64,000 nt of DNA from Natrinema sp. CBA1119. Lineage in GTDB: Archaea; Halobacteriota; Halobacteria; Halobacteriales; Natrialbaceae. The notes under the pieces were generated by a model. It was given only the letters and a program-made list of their open reading frames with translations, was not told the origin of the DNA and ran no database searches. Both the position numbers and the translations under genes were made by a program. This document shows positions 6,517 through 13,733 of the stretch, in pieces. Where the stretch lies: positions 1,302,001 through 1,366,000 of the forward strand of contig NZ_PDBS01000001.1 in NCBI RefSeq assembly GCF_002572525.1, written 5' to 3'. Each line of letters opens with the position of its first letter. Within the stretch, counting starts at the first letter, position 1.

Positions 6517-6631
6517 CTGAAAGGCAGTTGAACGAACTTATAGGTTCGTACTAGCCCATCATATCGTATTAGGACCCCCTTGAAGACTTCTTCTCGGTGT
6601 AACTATGCACCTATGAAATCTGATTAGGTTC

Positions 6632-6913
6632 ATGAGAAAACACGCAGAGTGGATGGCTTATGCTGACGAAAGAGTTTTAGAATTTTTATCAGAATACGGG
6701 AACCATCAACCGTCTCAAATAGCAGATAGATTAGGTAAAATCGGGAACGATCTTGACTTTCATCCAAATTATATCGGCCGTCGGTGCCGGAAGCTTACTG
6801 ATTATGGTCTAATCCAGAATCTAGGAAATGGTCTCTATTCAATAACTGATGATGGTACAAAATATCTAAATGGCGACTTGGATGCGAGTACGCTGGAAAT
6901 TGACAGTGAGTAG
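6632..6913 (+). CDS. Winged-helix regulator of element A (phiH-repressor-like)
   Basis: A 93-residue protein. The segment VLEFLSEYGNHQPSQIADRL is the first helices, HPNYIGRRCRKLTDYGLIQ the recognition helix, and LGNGLYSITDDGTKYL the wing. The layout R-(7)-WM-ADERVLE and the wing GLY-IT--G--YL match haloviral repressors of the phiH type and the protein at 36419-36676. It is divergent from the integrase and one base upstream of the next gene, so it may control both sides. The gene is AT-rich relative to the host. It probably keeps the element silent. Confidence 0.75.
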   Translation: MRKHAEWMAYADERVLEFLSEYGNHQPSQIADRLGKIGNDLDFHPNYIGRRCRKLTDYGLIQNLGNGLYSITDDGTKYLNGDLDASTLEIDSE

Positions 6914-6914
6914 A

Positions 6915-7574
6915 ATGATAAGTCCACAAACAATAGAACTTGCGGGTCTTGTGGTGTCGTCTATTCTCTCTCTTTTTCTTGTGATCCTTTATCGTCGTCA
7001 AACGATAATTCAGAAAAATCAAACTAGGTTAATGCGACAGGAAAGGCTGCCCGAACTAACCGTTGCAGTTGATCTTAGAGGTAACATTCCGATATTAGTT
7101 ATCCAAAATACAGGTGAAAGTCCCGCAAAGCATGTTTTCGTCACATGGTATGTTCATGATGGTGAGAAACGGAGAATAAAAGAAAAAGCATGGTCTGCCC
7201 CAATTGTTTCCTCTGGTGAACGAATCGAAGTAGTTCTTGCTACTAAAGACGAAATAGAAGACGTATATGTTCTTTCTAAAGAAGAAGGACAATTAATGTC
7301 GAAAGACGACATAATTGGCGTATTTTCTCCACCTGATCGAGATGACTTTATCCCCGATGAAGATGTCGAATTGTTCTGCACAGGCACCTATAATGATAAA
7401 TACGGAGAGAGCTATAATATTAGAAATCGGATAGAATTAATCACCATTCTTAGCGGATTTGGCAACCAAGAAAATGTATCTCGGTCAAATACACTTCATC
7501 ACCTCGTAAAAGAGGTGTCTGGCATAGGTGAGAGAATTTCATCACTTGAGCGGGAATTAAGAAAGCGCGAGTAG
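6915..7574 (+). CDS. Membrane-anchored protein, AT-rich cargo of element A
   Basis: A 219-residue protein with one N-terminal membrane segment (about 6-25, followed by YRRQ). A predominantly beta soluble domain follows (LTVAVDLRGNIPILVIQNTG...AKHVFVTWYV), then a C-terminal coiled-coil-like tail (ISSLERELRKRE). The start at 6915 is one base after the regulator's stop, which implies co-transcription. I do not recognise the family. The beta-rich domain is reminiscent of the domains in bacterial proteins of the form one TM plus 'tail', often of unknown role. The AT-rich composition marks it as acquired. Confidence 0.65.
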   Translation: MISPQTIELAGLVVSSILSLFLVILYRRQTIIQKNQTRLMRQERLPELTVAVDLRGNIPILVIQNTGESPAKHVFVTWYVHDGEKRRIKEKAWSAPIVSSGERIEVVLATKDEIEDVYVLSKEEGQLMSKDDIIGVFSPPDRDDFIPDEDVELFCTGTYNDKYGESYNIRNRIELITILSGFGNQENVSRSNTLHHLVKEVSGIGERISSLERELRKRE

Positions 7575-7586
7575 AGCTAATAGGTT

Positions 7587-7650
7587 GCGGGTTCGGCGGA
7601 TCGAGGTGCCGCGCACTCTTGATCGCCATGAAGACCAGACTGGACCGGAC
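7587..7650 (-). pseudogene. Fragment of a duplicated rep 3' end (distal piece)
   Basis: About 64 bp resemble 9880-9945, inside the 3' part of the rep gene (shared words GGTTGCGGGTTCGGCGGATCGAG and GTGAAGAC-like region). The matching proximal piece is found at 8502-8770. Cargo gene 7776-8489 lies between them, so an older rep tail appears to have been split by insertion. Confidence 0.5.
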
Positions 7651-7775
7651 AGCATCTTGAGGTGATTGACTTAGTACCCCAAAAAAATTAGAACAGGTTT
7701 AAGTAGCCGTATTGATAGATGGTAATCAGATAAGTAACACTATCCAATAGTGTTCTCGAGATCACACGTACTATT

Positions 7776-8489
7776 ATGGCTATTTGGACTAGTGCTTTTG
7801 ATGCTATTGTCAATCATGTTACTAGGAATTGGGCCTCAATTTTAGTAGCTCTTGTAATCGGTATTGTAAGCATATTTGGGACGAGAGCATACCTGAATAG
7901 AGAGGTCGCTTCTGCAAAAATCGAAAAGAAAAACCAGGCAAAGAACGATCTCTTAAATTCGATCGAAAGACAATTGATCAACAACCAAGACATCGGGAGT
8001 CAGTGGGTGGCAGATTTAATTGAGGCTATTGAACGTAAGCACGGGGTTTCTATTTCCGATGAAGTCACAAAGGTCAGCGTTCTACAGGATGTACAATTAC
8101 GTATAGCTGAAAGTAGACATTTAGATGGCGATCAAAAACAAGAATATTCAGAATATCTACAATTGCGGATCAGAGAAATTAAAGAAGATAAGAACTCACC
8201 AGAACTGAAAGAAAGATACCTAGAAAAATTCACTGAGATAGAAGAACTATTATCAAATAAGAAAGTGGATCAAGCTAGGGAAGAAATAAAAGAATTGAGA
8301 AAGGAAATCTCCAACGGACAATATCAGCCGTATATAGAGGAAAGGCCAGAAACGACTCTCATGCAACTATTACTCTGGCATAGAACAATACGGTCTCTTC
8401 CACCGGAACGCAGAAGGAGAGTCTTGAGAATGATGCTTGTTGTGACAGGCCTATATGTATCAATAATAATTTATATATTAAAGGGCTAA
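7776..8489 (+). CDS. Membrane protein with coiled-coil centre, AT-rich cargo of element A
   Basis: A 237-residue protein. A hydrophobic segment is near the N-terminus (about 18-38, ILVALVIGIVSIFG). A long charged helical middle (50-200) is rich in K/E/R heptad-like patterns, and a C-terminal hydrophobic segment at about 217-236 ends IIIYILKG. Such a two-anchor coiled-coil layout would place the middle in the cytoplasm. The family is unknown to me. The gene has low GC. It is flanked on both sides by pieces of the rep 3' end, so it was inserted into, or captured together with, a second copy of rep. Confidence 0.65.
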   Translation: MAIWTSAFDAIVNHVTRNWASILVALVIGIVSIFGTRAYLNREVASAKIEKKNQAKNDLLNSIERQLINNQDIGSQWVADLIEAIERKHGVSISDEVTKVSVLQDVQLRIAESRHLDGDQKQEYSEYLQLRIREIKEDKNSPELKERYLEKFTEIEELLSNKKVDQAREEIKELRKEISNGQYQPYIEERPETTLMQLLLWHRTIRSLPPERRRRVLRMMLVVTGLYVSIIIYILKG

Positions 8490-8501
8490 AATTGAGTTGT
8501 T

Positions 8502-8770
8502 CTATAATTTGCTCGGTAGCACGACCGTCTCCTGGTCGTCACGATCGTTGCGTTCGCTTCGGATCAATTCGTTTCCTCCCTCACTGAATCGGACGACTTG
8601 GGTGCCGGTCGCCCAGACGGCCGCGCGGAACTGGAGCTCGTCGAGGCCACGATCTAACAGCGGTTCGTCGTAGGCACCGATGTACTCGCCGATGTAGCTG
8701 CCGACGTTCCCGACCACATCGTCACGGTTGGCGTCAAGATCGGCCGGGCCGAGTCCTCGGCGGGGAAGAA
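8502..8770 (-). pseudogene. Duplicated rep 3' fragment (proximal piece)
   Basis: The translation contains the HUH-Rep tyrosine region (VGNVGSYIGEYIGAYDEP) and the following VVRFSEGGNELIRSER segment, closely matching 10079-10320 of the intact rep. It lacks the N-terminal catalytic part and ends at a different C-terminus. At 8750-8770 the match jumps to the region near 10365, a further small deletion. It is a remnant, not a functional gene. The stretch 8771-8903 shows only an AT-rich run before the next cargo gene. Confidence 0.75.
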
Positions 8771-8903
8771 TTTCTTATCGAAGCAGCAGACTGCCTCGAT
8801 AAACAGGCTGACTAATAGATTTCACCGACCTATAGAAACTATCTCGATATTTTATCGAACACTATTTATAATCTGAGTTGAATAGAATTTGAGACACTAA
8901 ACA

Positions 8904-9584
8904 ATGGTGAGCGCGGAGATACTCGGTCTAACTGTCACTCTCGTTTTTATCCTCGTTCTGGAGATGATCAACATCTGCCGAAAAATGTCTTCAGCAGGAC
9001 TTGCTGTAACTCAGTCAGAATGGAAACTCGTAGACTATCCTGACAAATTATCGATTTTCGAACGTATTCTTGAACCAGAATCACCCAGCACAAGCTCCTT
9101 CTTCTCTGCCATATCTCCATTCGCAATAATGATGTTTACAATTGAGATGATAATTGGCTATTCAGTCTTTGTTATCACCTCTACTACTGAAAACTCTCTC
9201 TTTTTAGTGGGATCCTATGATGTATATTCGGTAATAGCTCTAATGTCCTCGTGGCTTTTGATCTTGATCTGGGTTTTTTTGCCAATGCTGGTTGTACCGG
9301 AGTATGATAGAGTTAGATCGGCTAGGGTTCTTCCTTTCTCAATCACTACCCACATATTTTCCACATTCGTTATTATAATACTCTTGTTCTTGGGATCTGT
9401 GCTCATATATCCACATATGGCTTTCATTGGAATAGACATCTCTGAATATACTGTCCACAATTTCATATTTTCTCTATATTATACACTTTTGGTATTACTA
9501 GTTGGCGTTAAGGTGTTAGTCTTCCAAATACAGATCAGCACTGAAATATCTGCAACACAATCCTTACGTGGTCCCGCCAGTTAG
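8904..9584 (+). CDS. Multi-pass membrane protein, AT-rich cargo of element A
   Basis: A 226-residue protein with about five or six hydrophobic segments (near 5-20, 72-100, 108-134, 150-172, 190-215). There is a short cytoplasmic-looking stretch between the first two (EWKLVDYPDKLSIFERI). I recognise no family. Its 3' end overlaps the 3' end of the small zinc-finger gene on the other strand by 4 bp. Like its neighbours it is AT-rich and sits between a rep remnant and the intact rep gene. Membrane-protein cargo at this place may serve superinfection exclusion, but nothing in the sequence proves it. Confidence 0.65.
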   Translation: MVSAEILGLTVTLVFILVLEMINICRKMSSAGLAVTQSEWKLVDYPDKLSIFERILEPESPSTSSFFSAISPFAIMMFTIEMIIGYSVFVITSTTENSLFLVGSYDVYSVIALMSSWLLILIWVFLPMLVVPEYDRVRSARVLPFSITTHIFSTFVIIILLFLGSVLIYPHMAFIGIDISEYTVHNFIFSLYYTLLVLLVGVKVLVFQIQISTEISATQSLRGPAS

Positions 9585-9751
9585 CTTTCTTTCTCTCCTG
9601 ATATTTCAACCATTTTGGGATCTTCGCCACAGACATGTCCCTTCGGTGGAACCGGTTCGTAGTCACCGTATTCAGGATCGATCAGCTCGATCTCGACCGG
9701 TTCGTTACAAAACGGACAGGGGACCTCTTTCGTCGCTGGATGGTTCGGCAT
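9581..9751 (-). CDS. Small CPxC zinc-finger protein
   Basis: A 56-residue protein: MPNHPATKEVPCPFCNEPVEI at the N-terminus (the first 20 residues contain one CPFC pair), then GHVCGEDPK. The CxxC and HxC groups can form one metal site. It lies downstream of rep on the same strand (74 bp after the rep stop) and is convergent with the preceding membrane-protein gene. Its GC content is nearer to that of rep than to the cargo genes. Small CPxCG proteins of haloarchaea are often regulators of translation or stress, but this one has no assigned role. Confidence 0.6.
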   Translation of the reverse strand: MPNHPATKEVPCPFCNEPVEIELIDPEYGDYEPVPPKGHVCGEDPKMVEISGEKES

Positions 9752-9825
9752 AGTTGTCACTCACGCCGCACGATAATAACTGGACGATTGACCTCGGCGG
9801 AAGTGTAATCGGCCGTCCGAGGCGT

Positions 9826-11184
9826 TTAATACCTATCTAGCGTTTGATCCTCATATCGTGGTTGTGGTGGGGTGTCCGGTTGCGGGTTCGGCGGATCGAG
9901 ATGCTGTGCATCTTCGATAGTCGTGAAGACTACGCCGGACCGGGCCACGTCGTATCGGTCTTCGCCCTCTTCGTCGACACGCCCGATCGCGTCGATCGAC
10001 CAGCCGGGATTGATGACCTCGAACGGGAGCACGTCACTCTCCGGGTTCGCGTGCTTGTCCGGGTCGAACTCTGGGTTCGGCAGCACGACCGTCTCCTGGT
10101 CGTCGCGATCGTCGCGATCGTCGCGCTCGCTCCGGATCAGTTCGTTCGCTCCCTCACTGAACCGGACGACTTGGGTGCCGGTCGCCCAGACGGCCGCGCG
10201 GAACTGCAGCTCGTCGAGGCCGCGATCGAACAGCGGTTCCCCATAGGCACCGATGTACTCGCCGATGTAGCTTCCGACGTTCCCGACCACGTCGTCACGG
10301 TTGGCGTCGAGATCGGCCGGGTCGAGGCTCGGATCAACGGAGCGGATCGAGATCGGCCGTGCCGAGTCCTCGGCGGCGTGGTAGTCGTGGGCGTCTCGGT
10401 GAGCAATCTCGCACTGGCGCAGGTGCGCGTCGACCGCCGGACGGAAATCCGACTCGGTGACCGCGCCGTCGACGAAGATCGCGCAGTGAACGTGACCGTA
10501 GCCGGATTTGTGTTTCTCCACGACGAGGGCGTATTCCCATTCTTTTCCGTCGAGAGCATCGCGAAGCGCGTGATAGACGCCGCGACCGCGGTTCGGTCGC
10601 CACGAGTCGACGACGTCGCGGAGGTGATCGGCCGGGCAGCGCCAGCCACCGTTGGCGTTTCTCGTCGAGCCGGTGAACGTCAGCATGGCGATGTAGAGGT
10701 TATCGTACTCGCGGATCATCTGCCGTTCGAGGGCCTTCAGCCGGGCGTAGTACTTGTTCCCGTAGCGCGGCTGATGCGAGTTCGGCATCTGTGCGCGGAC
10801 CTCGTTTCCGTCGGGATCGGTGAAGAGGAGGTGTGCGTGCCGATACCCGTTGTACCAGTCGAGGAACTCGTTCAGCACGCTACTCCATGTCTTCGCCCGG
10901 CGGCCGCCGTCGTACCGCTCGGTCGTGCATTCCTCGCGAAGCTTCTGGTCGTCTCGGACGGAGATCGGCCGAGCAGCACGGGCCGATCGAGACTCGACGA
11001 ACCCGTCTACGATAGCGTTCTTCCGCTGCCACCAGTGGGCGTGCCACGAGTCGGGGACGCCGCTCTCAGCGCCGCTATCGGCGGTTGTACAGTTAGTCTT
11101 GGAAAGCCGAGAGCCGCCATAGTCGTCCAGCCGATCGCTGCCGGTGGCTGATCGGGGGCCGACTGCACGGCTGGGATCACTCAT
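9826..11184 (-). CDS. rep: HUH rolling-circle replication protein (SNJ1 RepA / IS91-like)
   Basis: A 452-residue protein. The HUH motif is in KSGYGHVHCAIFVDG, and the catalytic tyrosine motif with two tyrosines four apart is in GNVGSYIGEYIGAY. Upstream, LYIAMLTFTGSTRN fits motif 1. This arrangement matches haloarchaeal plasmid and SNJ1-type RepA proteins, which are reported to be related to IS91-family transposases. It nicks and re-joins one DNA strand to start replication of the circular element. The start at 11184 overlaps the upstream HNH-like gene by 8 bp, so the three genes form one operon. Its 3' end has been duplicated nearby (7587-7650 and 8502-8770). Confidence 0.82.
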   Translation of the reverse strand: MSDPSRAVGPRSATGSDRLDDYGGSRLSKTNCTTADSGAESGVPDSWHAHWWQRKNAIVDGFVESRSARAARPISVRDDQKLREECTTERYDGGRRAKTWSSVLNEFLDWYNGYRHAHLLFTDPDGNEVRAQMPNSHQPRYGNKYYARLKALERQMIREYDNLYIAMLTFTGSTRNANGGWRCPADHLRDVVDSWRPNRGRGVYHALRDALDGKEWEYALVVEKHKSGYGHVHCAIFVDGAVTESDFRPAVDAHLRQCEIAHRDAHDYHAAEDSARPISIRSVDPSLDPADLDANRDDVVGNVGSYIGEYIGAYGEPLFDRGLDELQFRAAVWATGTQVVRFSEGANELIRSERDDRDDRDDQETVVLPNPEFDPDKHANPESDVLPFEVINPGWSIDAIGRVDEEGEDRYDVARSGVVFTTIEDAQHLDPPNPQPDTPPQPRYEDQTLDRY

Positions 11185-11596
11185 CGGTACCACCGCCGAG
11201 GTGATCTCGGGCAGCCTCAAGGCGATCATATTCAGACTCAGGGACGCCGTGAACGGTCGACTCCGGGGAACGGTCGTCGTAGGTGAAAACCTCCTTCGAT
11301 AGACGCGGTTCGTTCTCTTCAGTCCGGTCTGAATATTCCCAGTTTGCCCTACACTCGACGTTTTCAGGCGTATTGAGCCACGGTATCGGACAGATGTGGT
11401 GGATGGTCGTTTCCGGGTGGAACACCTTGTGAGGGTCTTCGCCGTTGGCGATGGCGCAGAGTTGGTGTATGTACACCGTGTCGTCGCGATCGCCGCGCTG
11501 ACAGCGGACGTACTCGTGACCGTTCCCGGTCATGGAGACCTTCGGAACGTGTACCGGGCTGTGTCGGTGTTGCTGCCAGTCGACTCCGCTACTCAT
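11177..11596 (-). CDS. HNH-like protein, copy 1 (next to rep)
   Basis: A 139-residue protein with an HNH-nuclease-like core: VYIHQLCAIANGEDPHKVF, then IHHICPIPWLNTPENVEC. The HH of IHHI and the N of NTPEN are the expected HNH positions. The N-terminus contains a YVRCQRGDRDD segment. It is 60-70% identical by eye to copy 2, which immediately precedes it with an 8-bp overlap. It overlaps rep by 8 bp as well. In phage and plasmid settings such nucleases assist replication or recombination, or act against competitors. No zinc-binding cysteine set is evident. Confidence 0.65.
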   Translation of the reverse strand: MSSGVDWQQHRHSPVHVPKVSMTGNGHEYVRCQRGDRDDTVYIHQLCAIANGEDPHKVFHPETTIHHICPIPWLNTPENVECRANWEYSDRTEENEPRLSKEVFTYDDRSPESTVHGVPESEYDRLEAARDHLGGGTDE

Positions 11597-12017
11597 CGTT
11601 CTCACCGTCTTCTGAGGGACCACCGTCAGTCGCAATCGCCTCTAGGCGTTCGTACTCAGATTCGGGGACGCCGTGAACGGTCGACTCCCCAGGGCCTTCG
11701 TAGGTGAAGACTTCCTTCGAGAGGCGAGGTTCGTCCTCGACGGGCCGGTTAGGGTGTTCCCAAGAAGTGACGCATTCGACGTTTTCAGGCGTATTCAGCC
11801 ACGGAATCGGGCAGATGTGATGAATCTCCGTAGTCGTGTGGAACACCTTGTGCGGGTCCTCTCCAGCGGCGATCGCGCACAACTGGTGGATGTACACCGT
11901 GTCGTCGTGATCACCGCGCCGGCAGCGGACGTACTCGTAGCCGGTGCCAGTCATCGTGACCTTCGGTGCCCGAGTCCTGGAGGGTGTGTCGCGCCTCCAG
12001 TCGATACCACTACTCAT
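11589..12017 (-). CDS. HNH-like protein, copy 2
   Basis: A 142-residue paralogue of the next gene, with the same core (VYIHQLCAIAAGEDPHKVF and IHHICPIPWLNTPENVEC) and the same C-terminal motif HGVPESEYERLEA. The start MSSGIDW matches MSSGVDW of copy 1. It is the first gene of the HNH-HNH-rep operon. The tandem duplication with retained overlaps suggests that both copies are expressed and have diverged. The region upstream (12018-12286) holds the operon's promoter area. Confidence 0.65.
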   Translation of the reverse strand: MSSGIDWRRDTPSRTRAPKVTMTGTGYEYVRCRRGDHDDTVYIHQLCAIAAGEDPHKVFHTTTEIHHICPIPWLNTPENVECVTSWEHPNRPVEDEPRLSKEVFTYEGPGESTVHGVPESEYERLEAIATDGGPSEDGENDE

Positions 12018-12286
12018 CGGTGCACCTCCGCACAGGATGGTCGCCGCCGGGGGCGGCGACATGCGCGGGGGCTTCCGTGTTTGCCCCCCATGGGAGGGGG
12101 GCAAAGACGGTTCCGCCGCTTGCGGTAGAAACTCGAGTAACTGGAGTTACAGTAGAACGCTCAGAACCGACCGATGTGGGTGGGCTGGTCGGTGGGTGTC
12201 CAACGTCGCGAGGATGGTTCTCACAGTGCGTTTTTGCTGATTGGACAGAACTGGTGTATAAGGGTTGCGTAACCCTTATTTTCGCG
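12018..12286. other. Right-end regulatory region of element A
   Basis: No gene. Between the HNH-like operon and tRNA-Pro lies an 8-bp inverted repeat TAAGGGTT-GCGT-AACCCTTA (12259-12278), 10 bp from the tRNA 3' end. It could be an integrase arm site or the terminator of tRNA-Pro. A GC-rich inverted segment with runs of G and C at 12075-12110 is also seen. Confidence 0.4.
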
Positions 12287-12300
12287 ATGGGATCGCCCGG
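12287..12300. repeat. attR of element A (tRNA-Pro 3' end)
   Basis: The 14-bp sequence ATGGGATCGCCCGG is shared exactly with 4999-5012. Twelve of its bases are the 3' end of tRNA-Pro, which stays intact. Confidence 0.8.
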
Positions 12301-12360
12301 ATTTGAACCGGGGTCACGGGCACCCAAGGCCCGAAGTATACCAAGCTAACCCACGATCCC
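12289..12360 (-). tRNA. tRNA-Pro(UGG)
   Basis: The transcript starts GGGATCG and ends CGATCCC, giving a 7-bp acceptor stem. The anticodon stem CGGGC/GCCCG encloses the loop CTTGGGT, so the anticodon is TGG. The T arm has GGTTCAAATCC. No CCA is encoded and no intron is seen. Its 3' end is the integration target of element A and, earlier, of provirus A'. Confidence 0.92.
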
Positions 12361-12443
12361 GTATCTACTCCAACCGCGCCCACATCATAAAGCGTTTCGT
12401 TACGGTCCGAACGGTTTTGCCCGATGCCGTGATAGCGCCGGCC

Positions 12444-12698
12444 ATGACCGGACTCGAGATGTTGCTTCTGATTCTCGTGTTGGTGCTCGTCCTCGTGGCG
12501 GCCCAGCTCATCGAGGTCGCGAGACCCTTCATCGTCAACGCGGTGAGCGGACTCGTGGTGTTGTACCTCGCTCAGGTCGTCTTCGGCGTCGGAGTGGCGG
12601 TGACGCCGCTAACGGTTGCGATCGTCGCGATCGGCGGCGTTCCGGGCTCGTTGCTCGTGCTCGCGCTCTCGCTGTTCGGTGTCGCCTTCGTTCCGTAA
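12444..12698 (+). CDS. BofA-family small membrane protein
   Basis: An 84-residue protein with two or three hydrophobic segments. It shows the BofA family pattern FIVNAVSGLVVLYLA followed by VAVTPLTVAIVAIGGVPG. In Bacillus BofA inhibits a sporulation protease; the archaeal homologues have no known partner. The start at 12444 is chosen because longer frames run into the tRNA. It is the first chromosomal gene after the tRNA-Pro integration site and is transcribed away from it. Confidence 0.8.
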   Translation: MTGLEMLLLILVLVLVLVAAQLIEVARPFIVNAVSGLVVLYLAQVVFGVGVAVTPLTVAIVAIGGVPGSLLVLALSLFGVAFVP

Positions 12699-12801
12699 GC
12701 CCCGCTGATCGGCGTCGAACCGTCGACGCATACGGTCTGCTGTACCGATGTACTGGCGCACCTGTCTGGCGGGTCGCGGGTGCGCCGGAACTGGCGGAGA
12801 G

Positions 12802-12884
12802 TATAGTAGCCACTGAAAGTCGATACACACCTGATCACGGATCGCGTTGTGATCAGTGTATAATTCGTTTCAGTGGCTACTATA
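12802..12884. mobile_element. MITE copy 1
   Basis: 83 bp with terminal inverted repeats TATAGTAGCCACTGAAA and TTTCAGTGGCTACTATA and a second inner inverted repeat (CTGATCAC/GTGATCAG). It has no coding capacity. Four relatives are in the window (30389, 31171, 33551, 59901). It ends 7 bp from the stop codon of the next gene. Confidence 0.8.
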
Positions 12885-12891
12885 GTCCGTC

Positions 12892-13587
12892 TCAGTTTCC
12901 GAGAATACGTGCGATGTCCTCGTCGGTCGCTTCGGTGACCGCATCGGCTTCGGTGTCGATCGTCGACGCCTCGTCCCACTCGGCTAGTAACGCGGCGACG
13001 TCCTCGTCAGTCGCTTCCGGGAGCGACTCGTCGGTATCGTCGTCGGCGACGACGGCATCGAAAATCGTCCCGAACGTCGAGACGACCCGATCCTCGTGAC
13101 GCGTCGGATCGAAGTGGAAGTGGGCGTAGGCGTCGACGCTCGAGAGCCGGTTCGTGAGGACGTGTGCGAACTGGAAGACCTCCTTCGGAGAGCTGTGGCG
13201 AAGCAGGGCATCGAGCGAGTCGAAACAGACCGTGATCTCCCCGCCGGTTTCGTCCCAGTGTTTACAAAACCGGCTGACTGCGACGCCGATCGCGGAGAGA
13301 TCGGTCGGATCGGTCACCGAATCGGTGACGACTGGCCGGGTGAAATCAGGCTCCGATTCGTCGCCGGCGTCAGTCAGGACATCCCCGATCGTGAGCTGCC
13401 CGAGCGGGCCGTCGATCGCATCCTCGTCGGGACAGTCGGGCTCCTCGTCGGCGAAGGTGACCGTGAGGTGTGCCGTGTCGCTGTCGTCGTAACACAGCTC
13501 CTCGCAGGCGTTCGGCGATGCTCGTCTCGAGTGGACGAGCAACACGTTCGCGGGCGGGTCGATCGCGGCTGGCGTCGTCGTGTCCAT
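12892..13587 (-). CDS. DUF7504-like (degenerate KaiC/RecA-like) protein
   Basis: A 231-residue acidic protein. The N-terminal part (PPANVLLVHSRR...CEELCYDD) and the central VCFDSLDALLRHSSPKEVFQF with FAHVLTNRLSSVDAYAHFHF follow the fold of the KaiC-like haloarchaeal DUF7504 family. A usable Walker A motif is absent. The C-terminus has two repeats of the form ATDEDVAALL/ATDEDIARIL. The role is probably in signalling next to two-component proteins; no such partner is adjacent here. The stop codon lies 7 bp from a MITE. Confidence 0.65.
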   Translation of the reverse strand: MDTTTPAAIDPPANVLLVHSRRASPNACEELCYDDSDTAHLTVTFADEEPDCPDEDAIDGPLGQLTIGDVLTDAGDESEPDFTRPVVTDSVTDPTDLSAIGVAVSRFCKHWDETGGEITVCFDSLDALLRHSSPKEVFQFAHVLTNRLSSVDAYAHFHFDPTRHEDRVVSTFGTIFDAVVADDDTDESLPEATDEDVAALLAEWDEASTIDTEADAVTEATDEDIARILGN

Positions 13588-13733
13588 AGTGACAGCTCCG
13601 GGTTGGATACCCGTACTGACTATCGATTGAACGCTGCCGTCCTTTACCGTTCCGGCCGTCGAGACGGCTCACAAACGATCGTGGCCGACATTTGATGCGC
13701 CAGTGACAGTCACGGATCACATCGCGGACCCGA

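Larger units (their letters stand above)
4999..12300. mobile_element. Integrative element A in tRNA-Pro(UGG)
   Basis: A 7.3-kb element bounded by a 14-bp direct repeat whose right copy is the 3' end of tRNA-Pro. It carries a tyrosine integrase next to the left att site, a short leader peptide, a winged-helix regulator, three AT-rich genes for membrane proteins, an HUH Rep and two HNH-like genes. No capsid, spike or packaging gene is present, so it looks like an integrative plasmid or a virus satellite rather than a complete virus. The integrase region matches that of provirus B in layout and in conserved non-coding DNA. Confidence 0.78.

Noticed and set aside
9844-11151. A 435-codon plus-strand frame opposite rep
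   Set aside because: The minus strand has the HUH and tyrosine motifs; the plus frame has none.
4999-12300. Element A as a complete pleolipovirus
   Set aside because: No VP3-like, spike or ATPase gene is present; only integration, regulation, replication and cargo genes are seen.
12018-12327. Minus-strand frame across the tRNA-Pro 3' flank
   Set aside because: It runs through the tRNA gene and the att site, with no conserved part.
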